From Monosporascus cannonballus (taxonomy: Eukaryota > Ascomycota > Sordariomycetes > Xylariales), in NCBI GenBank assembly GCA_004154925.1, contig QJNS01000024.1, positions 62,001 through 126,000 on the forward strand: a stretch of 64,000 nucleotides of DNA, read 5' to 3'. This document shows positions 52,126 through 63,732 of the stretch, piece by piece (position 1 is the stretch's first letter; each line of letters begins with the position of its first letter). Under the pieces are notes generated by a model. That model worked only from the letters and a program-made list of their open reading frames with translations, was not told where the DNA came from and made no database searches. The position numbers and the translations under genes were made by a program.

Positions 52126-55100
52126 TTTATCTCTTGGGGACTGTTAGTTGTAGACGAGGGGGGTGGGGGAGGAAGCTCGGCCCAAGGGTCTCCGATTTGT
52201 TGTAGTGAGCAAATCTAAAAGTCTATGAGTCTATATGACACAGGGGCATCCAGCAAGGAGTGCTGAAAGGCAATGAGGTCTGAGGCTATCACAAGAATAC
52301 AAAGGGGAGAAAACGAGGGTGACGAGGTTTCGTCTTGCCTATATCATCTGCTTTGCCATTTGAAAGGAGAGGAAAAGGCACCTCAGCAATTTGGTGGGCT
52401 GGCTTGGCGGCCTGCAGGGTGGAGGACCCCTCCAAAATAAGAGCCCCACTTGGCACTACGCTATTCTATATGGGGTACCTGATATGTCTTCAGCAATGCT
52501 CCTTATCCAGATATATGCTACCAGAGGTACTTTGTATTGCAGGTATCAGCACGCCAAACTTCTGTTACGGACATGCAGTGCGTTACAGATGAAGGGGTAT
52601 TCGTCAGCTAGCGTGGGGACTATATAATGGCATAGTGACTTGTTATCTCTGTTTCTCTTCTGACTTTGCCTTGCGTCTCATTTCCCCCTTTTCGTTTTTT
52701 TTTCTTTTGATACCTTGTGCACTTATGTGCGCTCCTTTTGCTTATTGGTCAAGACATCTAGGCATTCTATCTATCCCACCAATGATACTGTGTTCGATGT
52801 GCTCCTTTCAATCTCGTTTCTGACTTTTGAACTATGAATATCGCTCTGTCTCTCCGGGTGTTGCATCTGTATTCCCCTCGTTGGACCCTTCGACAGGGGC
52901 CAGACTCAGGGGAATTGCGAGTAGGGGTACAACCTACCCAGGTACCTATGCCGGTGTGTAGGTAGGCGTGTAAACCTCGACTAAGTAGTGTTAGTATGAA
53001 GATCGATCTTTTCTACACGTGTAGCTTGCCGCCATTCGCGGGACTTGCTCGCCCACGATTTTATAGTAAAAGTGTTAGTTACATCCAGTAGAACACCAGA
53101 CAGCCAGACACCTAACAACTTTTGTTTGAAGCGAGCGCTCGGCTCCATCATCCACCCGCATACCAGCGACCAAAGAGAGAACGGCTCTTAATCCTCTGCC
53201 CCCATGACGCGTGTCGAATGGATGATCGTCACTTACCATTATCTAACCAAACCCTGCAAGTGCAATCTCATGAGATGAAGAGCCACATAGCACACCGTGT
53301 GCGCAACCCTACAAAGTGGGTCTCCATAACACATGCACACATGCAAAGTCAATAGAAGCTTGGTAGCCCACATTTGTGTTGGTCCGCGGGGTGTGCTTAA
53401 CATTTGCGGTTAACATCTCCTCTCCCACTAGGATCCTAGTTGCATTTAACCTTGGATATGCTTTTTACCTATCAATAATAGTACCAGTACTAGGTGTATC
53501 TGCAATACCTACGTCCATGCTTCGTAAATATCGGTGTTCCGGCGTTCAAGCAAACCACAGGCAACCGGTACCTGCGCAAGTCGAGACTTACAAATTATGG
53601 CATCAGACAACTTCATGTACGAAGATATACCGAACGTCGGTCGGTCAGCTCTCGCGGTACGCTGCTTTCAGCCTGCTATTTTCACAGACATTAATGAAAA
53701 GATAAACTAGTACCTAAATAATAACCCCCCCAGTGTATCGCTGATTACCTAACTTGAGAGAGTAATTCATGTGCATACATAGGTACCTTGTAGCTCTCCT
53801 GCTGTTGCTATGAGCTCTCTTGGGCCGTCTTACACCGTCATCGCTTCCTGGTACGCATGAAGCGTTGATATCGGTTGCACCTTATGAACCCTGGGAGATC
53901 ATCCAATTTTGATAAAGATGCTCACGACCAGTAATTGACCGCAGCTGTACCTCCATGCTGGACACAAACCGTGGACACAAACCCTCCATGCGTATTATCT
54001 CGACTCCTACGGAATCCTCAATGTTGTACTGGTACCCGCACTTGTTCAAGATTCTGTACTATCTCTCGGCTGCGGCCTCGACACAGCGGCATCTAGCCAA
54101 GGTGCATACCCACCCGATATTGGCTGGGTTGGAACGTCAATCTCTCGAAGACTTGGCTGTCTCTGGCAAGTCCAGGACCGAGAGGTCCCGCAAAAGTTAC
54201 TCCGGGGCGGTATCGGATCTACAGATTTGCAGAGTTACTGGAGGCCGTCGTCGCAGGTTGAATTTTCCCAGCCCCAACTGCAGAAAGCCACAAGGGAGAA
54301 TCCCGGACAACACGAACTGACCACATCGGAGTGGTATCTTCCACAGACGCTTGGTGAAAAGCATGTTATGGGTACAGTCCTCGTCTCATTGAACACGGTG
54401 TGTCATGTAGGAAGGCTTCTCCGGCGCCAACTTCATGATTAGGTCCTAGAAGTACCAGACATCTGAGAAATTGCCTTCGTTGAGTGAGTGAGGCCAGTAC
54501 GCTTAAAACTCCCAGAAGGATAACTTCGTATGTCTGATATTCACCTATTTTGGCCAATAATGCACATGAAGCAGTGTGTCACCAGTAGTCTGCCTAGGCT
54601 GGCCCCCTGATTGCACTTTACATGCGATGCCGCCATTCCCAATACAGTGAACGAGATGATTGCGTCATACAAGATTTGCCGTAGCACATATCGACAGCCG
54701 CAAACCTGGCCGACCATGAGCCACCCCAGGAGCACATGTGTCAGCTCCTGCATACAGGAGAGGCGTTGTTTTTATTGCACCAGCCCTTTCGTATTGCAAG
54801 CTCGCCCGCATAGCTGAAATAAAGGGCACATCACGGCGACCCATCATCGTTCGTAGACGTTGATAACGGCCTTTACTCAGCATCAACACGAGAATACATG
54901 GCTGCTGGGGCCACTGCGCGAGCCATAGCCGCCCCGAGCCGCTATATAGTTATGCTTAGCTAAATGCTTCCTAAAATCTCGACCATAAAGCCATCGAGGT
55001 CGCGAATGACTTTTTGCAAGGTCTAAACTTTGGAACAAATGTTCTCGGCGTTAAGCCGCAGGCCGCGATGTGGATGGCCTTGGGCTACTAATGCAGGGCT

Positions 55101-57773
55101 GAAGAAGCTTATCGGCCGGGACTAGACTTTCTTTTCTCTGCCTACCTAGTTTCCACTAAAACATGCCAAATGTGATTCGGGGTACAATATGTATACTGTG
55201 GAGGTTTGTGGTTCGGTAGATGGTTAGTATTGATGACGAATAACCGTATTCCGAGATGTCTATCCCAATTAACCAAGTCGCGTACGGAGTATACGCGCAA
55301 GCTCTCGTCATATATGATATGGGGCTCTCAGTGATGTTCAATGCCAATGCGAATCATGAAGTTACAGTTCTATAATATAAAGCCAAGGCGTAAGTGAATC
55401 CTGCTTACGTCAGCCTGTTTTATATAGCAATGAAGCACAAGGGTTATTACATTGGTACACTCCCATTATCAGAGAGAATCTTGCCCTTCGCCGTTCTCTG
55501 GCTGGGGCCGTCAAGTGTTGAATACGGTATGATTTGAGACAGCGAGACAAGCGTGCGCGGGAGCCGGGCGCTGATTGGAACAGTTGCGTACCCACCCACC
55601 TCATGGGTACATGCTAGCCTCAAGCCCCCAAATCCAGCTCCACAAAGCGGCCCTAAGATCCCGCAACAAGCGCGATCTCGCCCAGCTCCCCTGTAAAGGT
55701 ACCGTACGATGTTAGTACGCACCTAAGCAGGCAAACAATAAATATGCCTTTCATTAACATACGGAGCAGATTGTGGCATCGAGTAAGTGAGTACTAGCGG
55801 CTTCAGAATGTGTTATAGATAAGAAAATCTAGAGCCCCCAGGATAAATCGTTTTCGGATGGCCGTTCAAGACGTTCTCGGGGCCATACTAGAGGATCCGT
55901 AGTCTACACAGGGCTTCAAGCTACGGTGGGTGTTATCAGATTTTCTTACCCGTTAAAATGGACATTCCGTAAAAAACGGACCTATTGCTTCTTGCTGCCA
56001 AAAGCAGCCACATGCTAATGCGGCCTGGTACGTATATCGAAACCTGAGTAACATTGAGCTGACCTTTTCGATGACCTTGCTCCCCGTTGAGCGTAAACAT
56101 ATTTAACAACTTACATTCAGGTATATATCTTCGAACACCTAGCTCTAGCCAGAGTTTCTGCTGCCGCCATTATACACCAAACTCGAAACCGCATTCGGGA
56201 AAATTGCCCTTCAACTTTATATACTCGCTAGATAGAGGGCAATCGAGTTCACGGTCCGAGAAGTCGTACCGCAAGGACGTATTCCAAAAGCCGCACGATA
56301 ATACAGCTATCTCCTCTTTACCCGGTTACTAATCAGACATCCCTTAAATGACGTACCGCTATAACTACCTACGCAGGCGCGGTGATTTGCCGAGGATATT
56401 CTCCCATCGTCATTATGGAGAGCGCCTGGAGAAATAGGTAGATTCGCTATTGCTCAAAGAGGTGTGGAATACTTGGACCCGGAATGCGGACCAGACCAGC
56501 AAACCAAGGAGGCTGTCAACGCCAGCCCGGTATCTCAAAGCTCCCCTGGTGTCTCCTTTCAAGTGCCGGCAAAGCAAGAAACCAAGCTCATCCCCCAGAG
56601 CACACATTCGCTTGGGTTGTATATGTTGATATCTAGGCTCGCCTTGATACTACAGAAACAGTGCTTCGCTAGGGCCCTATATCCCGGACTGTGAGAATGA
56701 CAAACAGTAACTGGTAGCAGCAATAACGCCAACTTAAAACAGAAATATACCCCATAAAGGCCCAGATATACGCAATTTGATTGGCTACTTAAGGTCTATT
56801 TTTGCAAGAGCACATACTAAAAAATGCAGTAGCCGCTGATTTTGTGTTCTTCTCGCAGTCGGGGGCATATGTGGTCATCTTGAGCTCTAGCCGATTCGCC
56901 GTGACCCAAACCTAACGTGCCACGCGAAGACATTAGTGAAGACAAATAGGCCCAACCTTCAGCAGTTAAGCAAACCATTCGCTAGGGTAGTGGAACCCCT
57001 GTTAGCTAACGGTTTAGGATCTGTCTACCGTTTCCTGCGCGTAACCTTCTAAAGTCTGGACCATTTTTTTTCGCCTGACATGTGGCGCTTTAACCACAAA
57101 AGTTTGAATAGGCTTCGCCCTACCTGGTAGCTAGTGGAAGTACCTGGGTAACAGTGGATTAGCGCTGCCAGGGGACTTCCGTGCAATCTGTGGGCGCATC
57201 CGGAGGGTATTGTAGCTGTACATGGCTGCCTAGCACGTAATAAGCACACGCTGCCGAGAGGTCAGTACGTAAGTTCCAGTGTCGATCCGCTACAAACATG
57301 AGTAGGTCCATTAGGGGGATCATTGCAGGCTCAGTAGTTCCCTCTGTTGGCAATTGACAGATTAACACGAAGAGCATCCCCTCAGAATTTTTCACTCCCC
57401 CCAAAGTCAAAGTCGCACCGAACTAGCCACCGTCATCTTTCTTCTCCTTCATCCTCTCCCTTTTTCCAAAAAAAGGCCATCGCCCTTCTCGGCTTTCCTC
57501 ATTTTCCCTACAGTAGTCGACTATTCCCTTCCGATACGATCTCAAGAACGGATGAGAAAAGATTCAACAGTAACAGTGCACTCGTGAATCGTCAACTCTC
57601 GACTGCCACTTCATTATCGCCGTTTTAATTGATTGGTCTCAGCAGGCTTGGCCGCGTCGCTCTTTTGCATTCAACCATATCTCGTCAAGATTTCCTTCAG
57701 ATTATTTTTTCCTCGCTCGATCGCGTAGTTTTCCTCTGGATCATAATCAACTGCCGGTTGATCATCATAGACA
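52126..57773. other. gene-poor interval
   Basis: 52.1-52.9 kb is the promoter flank of the UGM gene. 53-57.3 kb holds only short frames without family motifs. One stretch at 56371-56694 looks slightly coding but cannot be assigned. The last 350 bases before the transporter are C/T-rich (CTTTCTTCTCCTTCATCC), a typical fungal promoter and 5' UTR. Confidence 0.4.
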
Positions 57774-59228
57774 ATGGCCGACGAGAAGACTCGCGTCTCT
57801 GGCGAGGTTCAGCGACCAGAGCCTGTTCTCCCAACTGTCAACCCCGAAGTCGAGAAGCCTCAGCCTCCCAAGGCATCAATTCACCCGGCTTTCTATGTCG
57901 CGTATGTTCAAAGACCCTCTACGACATGGGACGAGCTCGGCGTGCCAGAATTGCTGACTTGAGATGATACATTGCAGTGTGTGGATTAGCCTGTCGTCAT
58001 CGGTCATCCTGTTCAACAAATGGATTCTCGACACATTGGAATTCCGTGAGCAGTCCGCCATGTAGACTTTGTGTGCAAGACTCTTTCTAAGACTGAGTTT
58101 ATAGGTTATCCTGTCATTCTGACAACCTACCATCTGACATTTGCGACTATTGCGACGCAGCTGCTTGCTCGCTACACTACTCTCCTGGATGGGCGCAAGA
58201 CTGTTAAGATGACCGGACGCGTCTACCTCCGCGCCATCGTCCCCATTGGTCTTTTCTTCAGTTTGAGTTTGATCTGCGGTAACTTGACCTACCTCTATCT
58301 TAGTGTCGCCTTCATCCAGATGCTCAAGGTGCGCACCGTCCCTAAACTTGGATCTTGTGGGCTATATGGCTGACTTGAAGTCCTGAAAGGCCACCACTCC
58401 CGTCGCCGTTCTTCTCTCCAGTTGGGTCATGGGCATTGCCGCCCCCAACATGAAAGTTTTGATGAATGTCTCCGCCATTGTAGTCGGTGTCATGATTGCC
58501 TCCTTCGGTGAGATCAGATTCGTCTGGATCGGATTTCTCTACCAGCTCGGCGGTGTCCTGTTCGAGGCTATTCGTCTTAATCTCGTCCAAGCGCTCCTCA
58601 GCTCAGCCGAGTACAAGATGGACCCTCTGGTGTCCCTCTACTACTTCGCCCCCGTCTGTGCTGTTATGAACGGTCTCGTTGCACTCTTCTGGGAGATCCC
58701 CAAGGTATCCATGGCTGAAGTGCACAACGTTGGTCTCTTCACCTTCTTCCTCAATGGCTTGTGTGCATTTGGTCTCAACATCTCGGTCGTGTTCTTGGTA
58801 AGTCGAAATACGCTCATGCCTTGCTTCTCGAATTTGGGACTAAGGAATCATTATAGATCGGCAGGACTTCGTCTTTGGTCATGACTCTTTGCGGTGTCCT
58901 TAAGGACGTCCTGCTCGTGGCCGCGTCAATGCTCATCTGGGGTACTCCTATCTCTGCTCTCCAGGCTTTTGGCTATACGATCGCTCTGGGTGGCATGATC
59001 TACTACAAGCTCGGTTACGACGCCATCAAGAGTTACGCCGGTGAGGCTGGACGACAATGGGCCGAGTTTGGCGCTGCCCGACCGGCTACCCGCAAGGTCA
59101 TCGTTGTGGTTTCTGCGCTGCTGTTCATCTTCCTTCTATTCGGCGGCTTGGCTCCGACGTACGCCCCTGACTACGATCCGACCCCTTACCTCACCGGGGC
59201 AGCGAACAAGATTGGCGGTGGCTCGTAA
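57774..59228 (+). CDS. TPT/DMT-family nucleotide-sugar or triose-phosphate transporter
   Basis: Five exons, 57774-57901, 57978-58045, 58105-58328, 58390-58797 and 58857-59228, encode 399 aa. Introns are 59-76 nt with GTATGT, GTGAGC, GTGCGC and GTAAGT donors. The N-terminal 40 residues are hydrophilic and cytosolic. About ten membrane helices follow, with the family blocks SSSVILFNKWILD, YPVILTTYHLTFAT, NLTYLYLSVAFIQMLKATTP, MDPLVSLYYFAPVCAVMNG, SSLVMTLCGVLKDVLLV and ALGGMIYYKLGYD. The Lys-Ala-Thr-Thr-Pro and Leu-Lys-Asp motifs are typical of the TPT/NST branch of the drug/metabolite transporter superfamily. Fungal relatives act in the Golgi or ER membrane, but the substrate cannot be read from sequence. 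One more helix near residues 350-370 precedes a short tail ending GGGS. Splice phases all close. Confidence 0.88.
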
Positions 59229-61028
59229 GGCTCCGACGGCAGGGCACCCTTCACTATATCTCTTTTAATTTTCTGGGTGTCCAAAAACGATCGATTCTCA
59301 TGGGTTCGGTCCCGCTGGGAAATCACCGTGATGCGCGTTTCCCGGGTTATTTTCCAGTACATACTTGCACCAATTTCAAGCTCATCTTTGTGGTTGATAG
59401 ACCGTTATTGGGAGCTTTCCTTCCGTACCCGAAAGTGATGAATGAGGTTGCCACGCTTCCATGTATAGATATAGAGCGCGGTTGAGGCATAGAGCGCACA
59501 GGGTCGGGGTTCCACTTGCTTTACGACACGACATGGGCCTAATGTAACTTGGACCGCAATGGGAGTTTAGATTTTACCGGGTGAAAATGAATCCAACATA
59601 ACAACTACCATAGGTGTCTGTCCCTTGACGTCATTAGAATTTCTTCACGTAAATCATCAGCTATGTATTCCCTTGGCCTTGGTTTATATTCCGCCGTGAG
59701 ATGCTATCTTCAGCCATCGAAATATGCATCATCGCGCATAGACCTCTCTACAGAACAAATGCTCACGCATGAACACTCCACAAGGCCTACAGCGGCCTAA
59801 ATGTATGCCGTCCGGTCTGGCATAACGTCAAGCCAGCCGGCTTCGCAGGTATACGGTGTGCACGTCTTATCCTATTACCCTACGAGTAGTAGTCAAGCTC
59901 AAGACATCACGCTCCCTGTCCAAAGTCGAGAAGTAAGGTACCACGTCGAGACCTCCATGTCCTCGTCACCCGCTCTCTTACTCCTGGATAACAATACAAC
60001 ATACATAGCTGGCTACCTACCTACATAGCCCCCGACACTACATCTTTGACTTACTTACCAACGGACATACAGTATGCCCACCGGCTTTAACAAGGCCGAG
60101 GGAGGCGTCTTCCTCTCCCGTGTTATCTGTCCATCTACCTCGCCAGTGGAGGGGAGGGAGAGGGGCGGTTGTCACCTGCAAGCGAGCGACGAAGAAGAGA
60201 ATGTGCGAATCGATCCAAGAGTAGCCCGCGGGACTACCGCGCCTCCTATTGCACCCGCCGAGACGGGGCCGGGCTTCTTCACGCTTAAGCTAAGGCTGCT
60301 TACGGGGTGGTACGGGGTCTCGAGGGTTTCCGGATAGACAGTGGAGATCCTCGATATCCGAGGGTAAGTAAGAGATGACTGCCGCCATTGGGTGGTTCTG
60401 TTTGATTTCTGAGGAACGAACGATGTATGGTCTGTCCTCGTGTCTGCCTGTCTGACATGACGGCGGAAGAGCAGCCTATGTAACGAGATAAAATAAGTGC
60501 GGCAACATACTACCTGAGTGCCGCCTGCGATAGGAATTTACAGGTACTCTCTGGACTACTCAAACCACGCATCTCGTAGCACCTCCTTGGTGGCTTGTCC
60601 GCGTATTGTGTAAAAGAGTTTTAGGTTGTTCTGTAGGCTACCTTTTCTTCTATCCGTTTTCACCTAAGAACATCTCCAGCAAGGGCTTCTGGACCTTGGA
60701 CTATGGACTCGGTAGACAAATGGGCCGAAGCAGTCGATATCTAGCCGGGTACTAGGAAGTCATCACCGTCAGCACCTTCTCCACACGAGCCTTGTAAACA
60801 GCCCGGAAGCGAGTGTGCGCAAATGACCGTATGGTCATGGAACACAATACGGGCACCAATGGAAAGATGTAGTTCATCAAGTCATGATTTGTTCTCAATG
60901 CCTTCATATTTAAGAGCAAAACCCTTAGGCTCCTAATGCCGGTTGCTGATGCGATTTACATCCCAGAAGACCATTTAAAACCCCCCCTAAACCGAAACGA
61001 CGGAAGTTACGCCGAGGAAAATGACATT
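59229..61028. other. gene-free interval
   Basis: The 3' flank of the transporter and of the convergent eL27 gene, with scattered simple words. No recognisable gene. An open frame at 60074-60337 shows no family features. Confidence 0.4.
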
Positions 61029-61823
61029 TTAGAATCCTATGAAGAGGGACGCGAGTCAGTATACGCCTCCGAGAGCGATAGTCCAAGTAAGGCGCCGCAT
61101 GGGAGACGAGGGACGGGCGGATAGGGGAACATACTCAGAGGAGTGAAGAACCATCTGTTCTTGCCGCTCGTGTAGCGCTCCTCCAGGACTTTCTTGACGT
61201 TCTTCTTGGCGTCCTCCCGCTGGCTGACCTCCTTGAAGGTCTCTCCCGTGATGGCACCCTTCAGTCCCTCCAGTTCGAGCGTGTATCGTGTGGGCATCAG
61301 GTGATTGTAGTTGATGGCCTTGATGAAGGGCTTGATCTTGGACCGCTTCTCCTGGCGCGTCTTGGACATGCGGCGGGTGATCTTGGAGGGGTATCGCTCG
61401 ATGCCGGCGACGAGGGCGTGGCCGTAGGGGTGGGCTTTGTTGCCGCTGTCGACGGGCTGGATGATGACGACCTGGGGAAGTGCCAATGTTAGATCATGGT
61501 CCCTGATTTCGAGGCATGGCGATTGGCGCATGGTTGAGAAAGAAAGACGTTGGCCGAGTTTGCGGTTTTGCTTCGGTTCTGATCTGCTGTTGCTGTCCGT
61601 AATTGACGCCCTCTCTATCCTTCCACCCCTCTGTTCGGCCATCTATTCCTTCATTCGTTGACACCGAATATTTTCCGATCCCTCTCCTCTTTACGCTTCT
61701 CCGCCCCGGTGCAAATCGCTCGGAATCCCACCACTCACTCACGGAATTGACTCAACGTACCTTCTTACCGGCGTATCTACCGCGGGTAATAATGGCTACT
61801 CGGCCGACCTTAAGGAACTTCAT
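61029..61823 (-). CDS. RPL27: 60S ribosomal protein eL27
   Basis: Exons 61823-61761, 61471-61135 and 61036-61029 encode 135 aa, the exact usual length. Introns are 289 nt (GTACGT...CCCCAG) and 98 nt (GTATGT...CATAG). The last coding exon is only 8 nt: it completes an Arg codon and adds Phe and the stop, restoring the conserved C-terminus WFFTPLRF. Exon 1 gives the KOW-type start [21 protein letters not shown]. Exon 2 holds [48 protein letters not shown] and [18 protein letters not shown]. The protein is a component of the large ribosomal subunit near the tunnel/stalk base. An early intron close to the start codon is usual in fungal ribosomal-protein genes. The gene is divergent from the NCE101-like gene 488 bp away. 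Confidence 0.97.
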
Positions 61824-62311
61824 CTTGGCTTCGGTCTGTGGGTGGATGAAGTCGGGAGAAGGCGCGTTGTGGTGGTAATTGGTCGTTGAATTTGGTCGTC
61901 CACGTAACGTTGGAGAAAGTCAGCAGTGGACTTCCTCAAGAAAATCGAAAAAATGTGTCGGCCGGCCAAAATTAAGCGAAAGGAAAGGCTTTTGCTGATT
62001 GGCTGTGCCTATTCTGGTGGGCCAGTGGTCGACTTTGACCCTGCAGACCCCACCAACGCTTCTACTGCAGTGGTCCAAGCTCTTAAACGGGGCTGATCAT
62101 CGGTAGGGCAGCGTCTGTCTGTGCTTCATACACGCAGAATACTTACTACCTGGTGGGTAAAGAACTAGAGCCACTGGAAGCCATGAGGACCGTCAGGTAC
62201 GTGTTACTTGGCTCCTTACATGATATAGAGATTGCGGCCTTGAGCATAATCATATCCTAAGTTACGCTCAGCATCATTCGTATTTAATTTCTTACCCCAT
62301 CGAATCCTGGG
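61824..62311. promoter_or_regulatory. divergent promoter region between eL27 and the NCE101-like gene
   Basis: These 488 bp separate two start codons that point away from each other. A CCAATCA box (minus strand, 61996-62002) lies about 170 bp before the eL27 start, a typical position for CCAAT-binding (HAP) complex control. The remaining sequence has no other gene. Shared regulation is an inference from position. Confidence 0.5.
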
Positions 62312-62561
62312 ATGGCGCCTCCAACTTATATAATCTCGCGGGTAGCGGACCCAATCTTCGCCGTCACCATAGGACTGGCAGCCGCTGCAACGAGAATCAA
62401 CCGCGAGGAGAAAGAGAAAGGTAGAACAACGCAGCAAACCATGGAAGCCGCCAAGAGGTAACTGGCACCTTTCACTAGTCTCAAACCCGAGTCGTATATG
62501 CTTATTCGGCTTCCGTAGACGCCTTGGTTCGGTTGTTACGTCGTCGTCAAAATCAGCCTGA
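62312..62561 (+). CDS. NCE101-like small membrane protein
   Basis: Two exons, 62312-62457 and 62519-62561, joined across a 61-nt intron (GTAACT...TTCCGTAG), encode 62 aa. The product starts MAPPTYIISRVADPIFAVTI, continues GLAAAATRINREEKEKG with a helix ending AKRRLG, and finishes in a Ser/Lys tail. One hydrophobic segment at about residues 8-27 is followed by a charged amphipathic helix. This is the layout of the fungal NCE101 (non-classical export protein 1) family, whose yeast member affects export of proteins without signal peptides. The exact biochemical role is not established. The gene is too short and split for simple ORF calling. Its frame joins cleanly at the AG/A splice, and the second exon ends with TGA. 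Confidence 0.75.
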
Positions 62562-62934
62562 AGCATCGTCACCATCAAGCCTTTGACCTAACTTGGATCC
62601 TTCTCCGCCTATATCTTTGGACTGGATTCCAGCATCCTTTAGGCCAAATTCGGGTGAAGCAATCCGTCTCTCATAATATTGATGCCGTATAAATTCCTGT
62701 CCGCCAACTCTACTGTCACTACGTTATGGGCCATCATCATGAATTACGTGGACGCCCTTGTGTATCACGAACAAATCTTATTGAGTTAGGACTTATGGCG
62801 TTCACTTTATAACCAGGAACTCCTCAAAACCCCCCCGTTTGAAACGGGTTCCAAGTCTCTATATAGACAGGGTGTTTGCCTGGGAACTATCGAACCCTCC
62901 AAGAATTTGGATCTCAGTCTGGACACCGTGCTCC
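62562..62934. other. convergent intergenic spacer
   Basis: The 3' flanks of the NCE101-like gene (plus) and the TPR gene (minus) meet here. Nothing else was recognised. Confidence 0.4.
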
Positions 62935-63732
62935 TCAATCCATTTGCATTTCAAACGCTGGCCCATACTCTTTCTTCATGGCTTCCCGTACTATTTGTCC
63001 ACAAAGCTTGGCCGTCGGGTTTGTACTGACAGCTAGCCCTTTTGCGATTTCGTTGCCATACCTGCCGCCCGACGCAAAGTCTCTGGACGCGGCTTCTTCA
63101 AAATCGATCCTGGCCCAATTTGACTCCTTTCTGTTCCCCATGTCAACTTTCTCCTCCGACTGCAGCGACTTGGAAGTCATATGATATATCGCTGCTCGCT
63201 GAGTATGCGCGAGGGACAGAGTCTTGCCCGCTTGAGGCGAGATCGACGCGAATAGACTCTTTGGTGTCAACAGGCGGATCGCTTCGTCCAGATCAGCCAG
63301 GGCTGCCTTAGTAGCCTCAAACCTTTCGGCGTTACCGGCATCCTGAACCAAAGCCTTCGGGTCCGGCCTTCCTGAGAGAAGCATCATATCTCCGTACAGC
63401 CTCCTAAGTGCTTGTGCTCTATTGTTTCGGGCACTGGCATATCTAGGATGGTCGGAGATGAGCTGGCCCAATGACAATATGCATTTTCGGTATTCCTCGA
63501 CAGGTTCTAGTGTTGATTGCTTCAGTCCGGCAAGCTGCATCTCTAATTGTTGTATCGAGAGCACAATGTCTCGTTCTTTTTGGACAACTTTCTCGTATGT
63601 GGATGCGTCCGTGATGACTGGGTCTTTCGGCAGATTCGGGTCGATGATAACTCCAGTTGTTGGGTCTGACTCGGGGTCTCTGATCTTCTCTAGGACATTG
63701 AAGTCCCGGCGACTAAGCGAGCTCGTGGTCAT
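62935..63732 (-). CDS. TPR protein, TTC36-like
   Basis: Single exon of 265 aa. The ATG at 63732 begins MTTSSLSRRDFNVLEKIRDP; the open frame extends 30 codons further upstream without an ATG. A coiled-coil-like segment at about 45-70 (QKERDIVLSIQQLEMQLAGL) precedes three tetratricopeptide-like helix pairs: YASARNNRAQALRRLYGD, ALADLDEAIRLL and LSLAHTQRAAIYHM. A C-terminal block follows (ARIDFEEAASRDFASGG, then NPTAKLCGQIVREAM). The LDEAI / DFEEAA / NP..KLC order matches the TTC36 family of small TPR proteins, whose animal member is linked to tyrosine metabolism. The fungal role is unknown. No membrane segment or signal peptide is visible. Confidence 0.78.
   Translation of the reverse strand: MTTSSLSRRDFNVLEKIRDPESDPTTGVIIDPNLPKDPVITDASTYEKVVQKERDIVLSIQQLEMQLAGLKQSTLEPVEEYRKCILSLGQLISDHPRYASARNNRAQALRRLYGDMMLLSGRPDPKALVQDAGNAERFEATKAALADLDEAIRLLTPKSLFASISPQAGKTLSLAHTQRAAIYHMTSKSLQSEEKVDMGNRKESNWARIDFEEAASRDFASGGRYGNEIAKGLAVSTNPTAKLCGQIVREAMKKEYGPAFEMQMD

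Noticed and set aside
59295..59330. GGTTCGGTCCC box resembling a tRNA B box
   Set aside because: No matching A box or cloverleaf could be formed around it.
61472..61760. snoRNA inside the first eL27 intron
   Set aside because: The 289-nt intron is long enough, but I saw no convincing C box with a paired D box or H/ACA layout.
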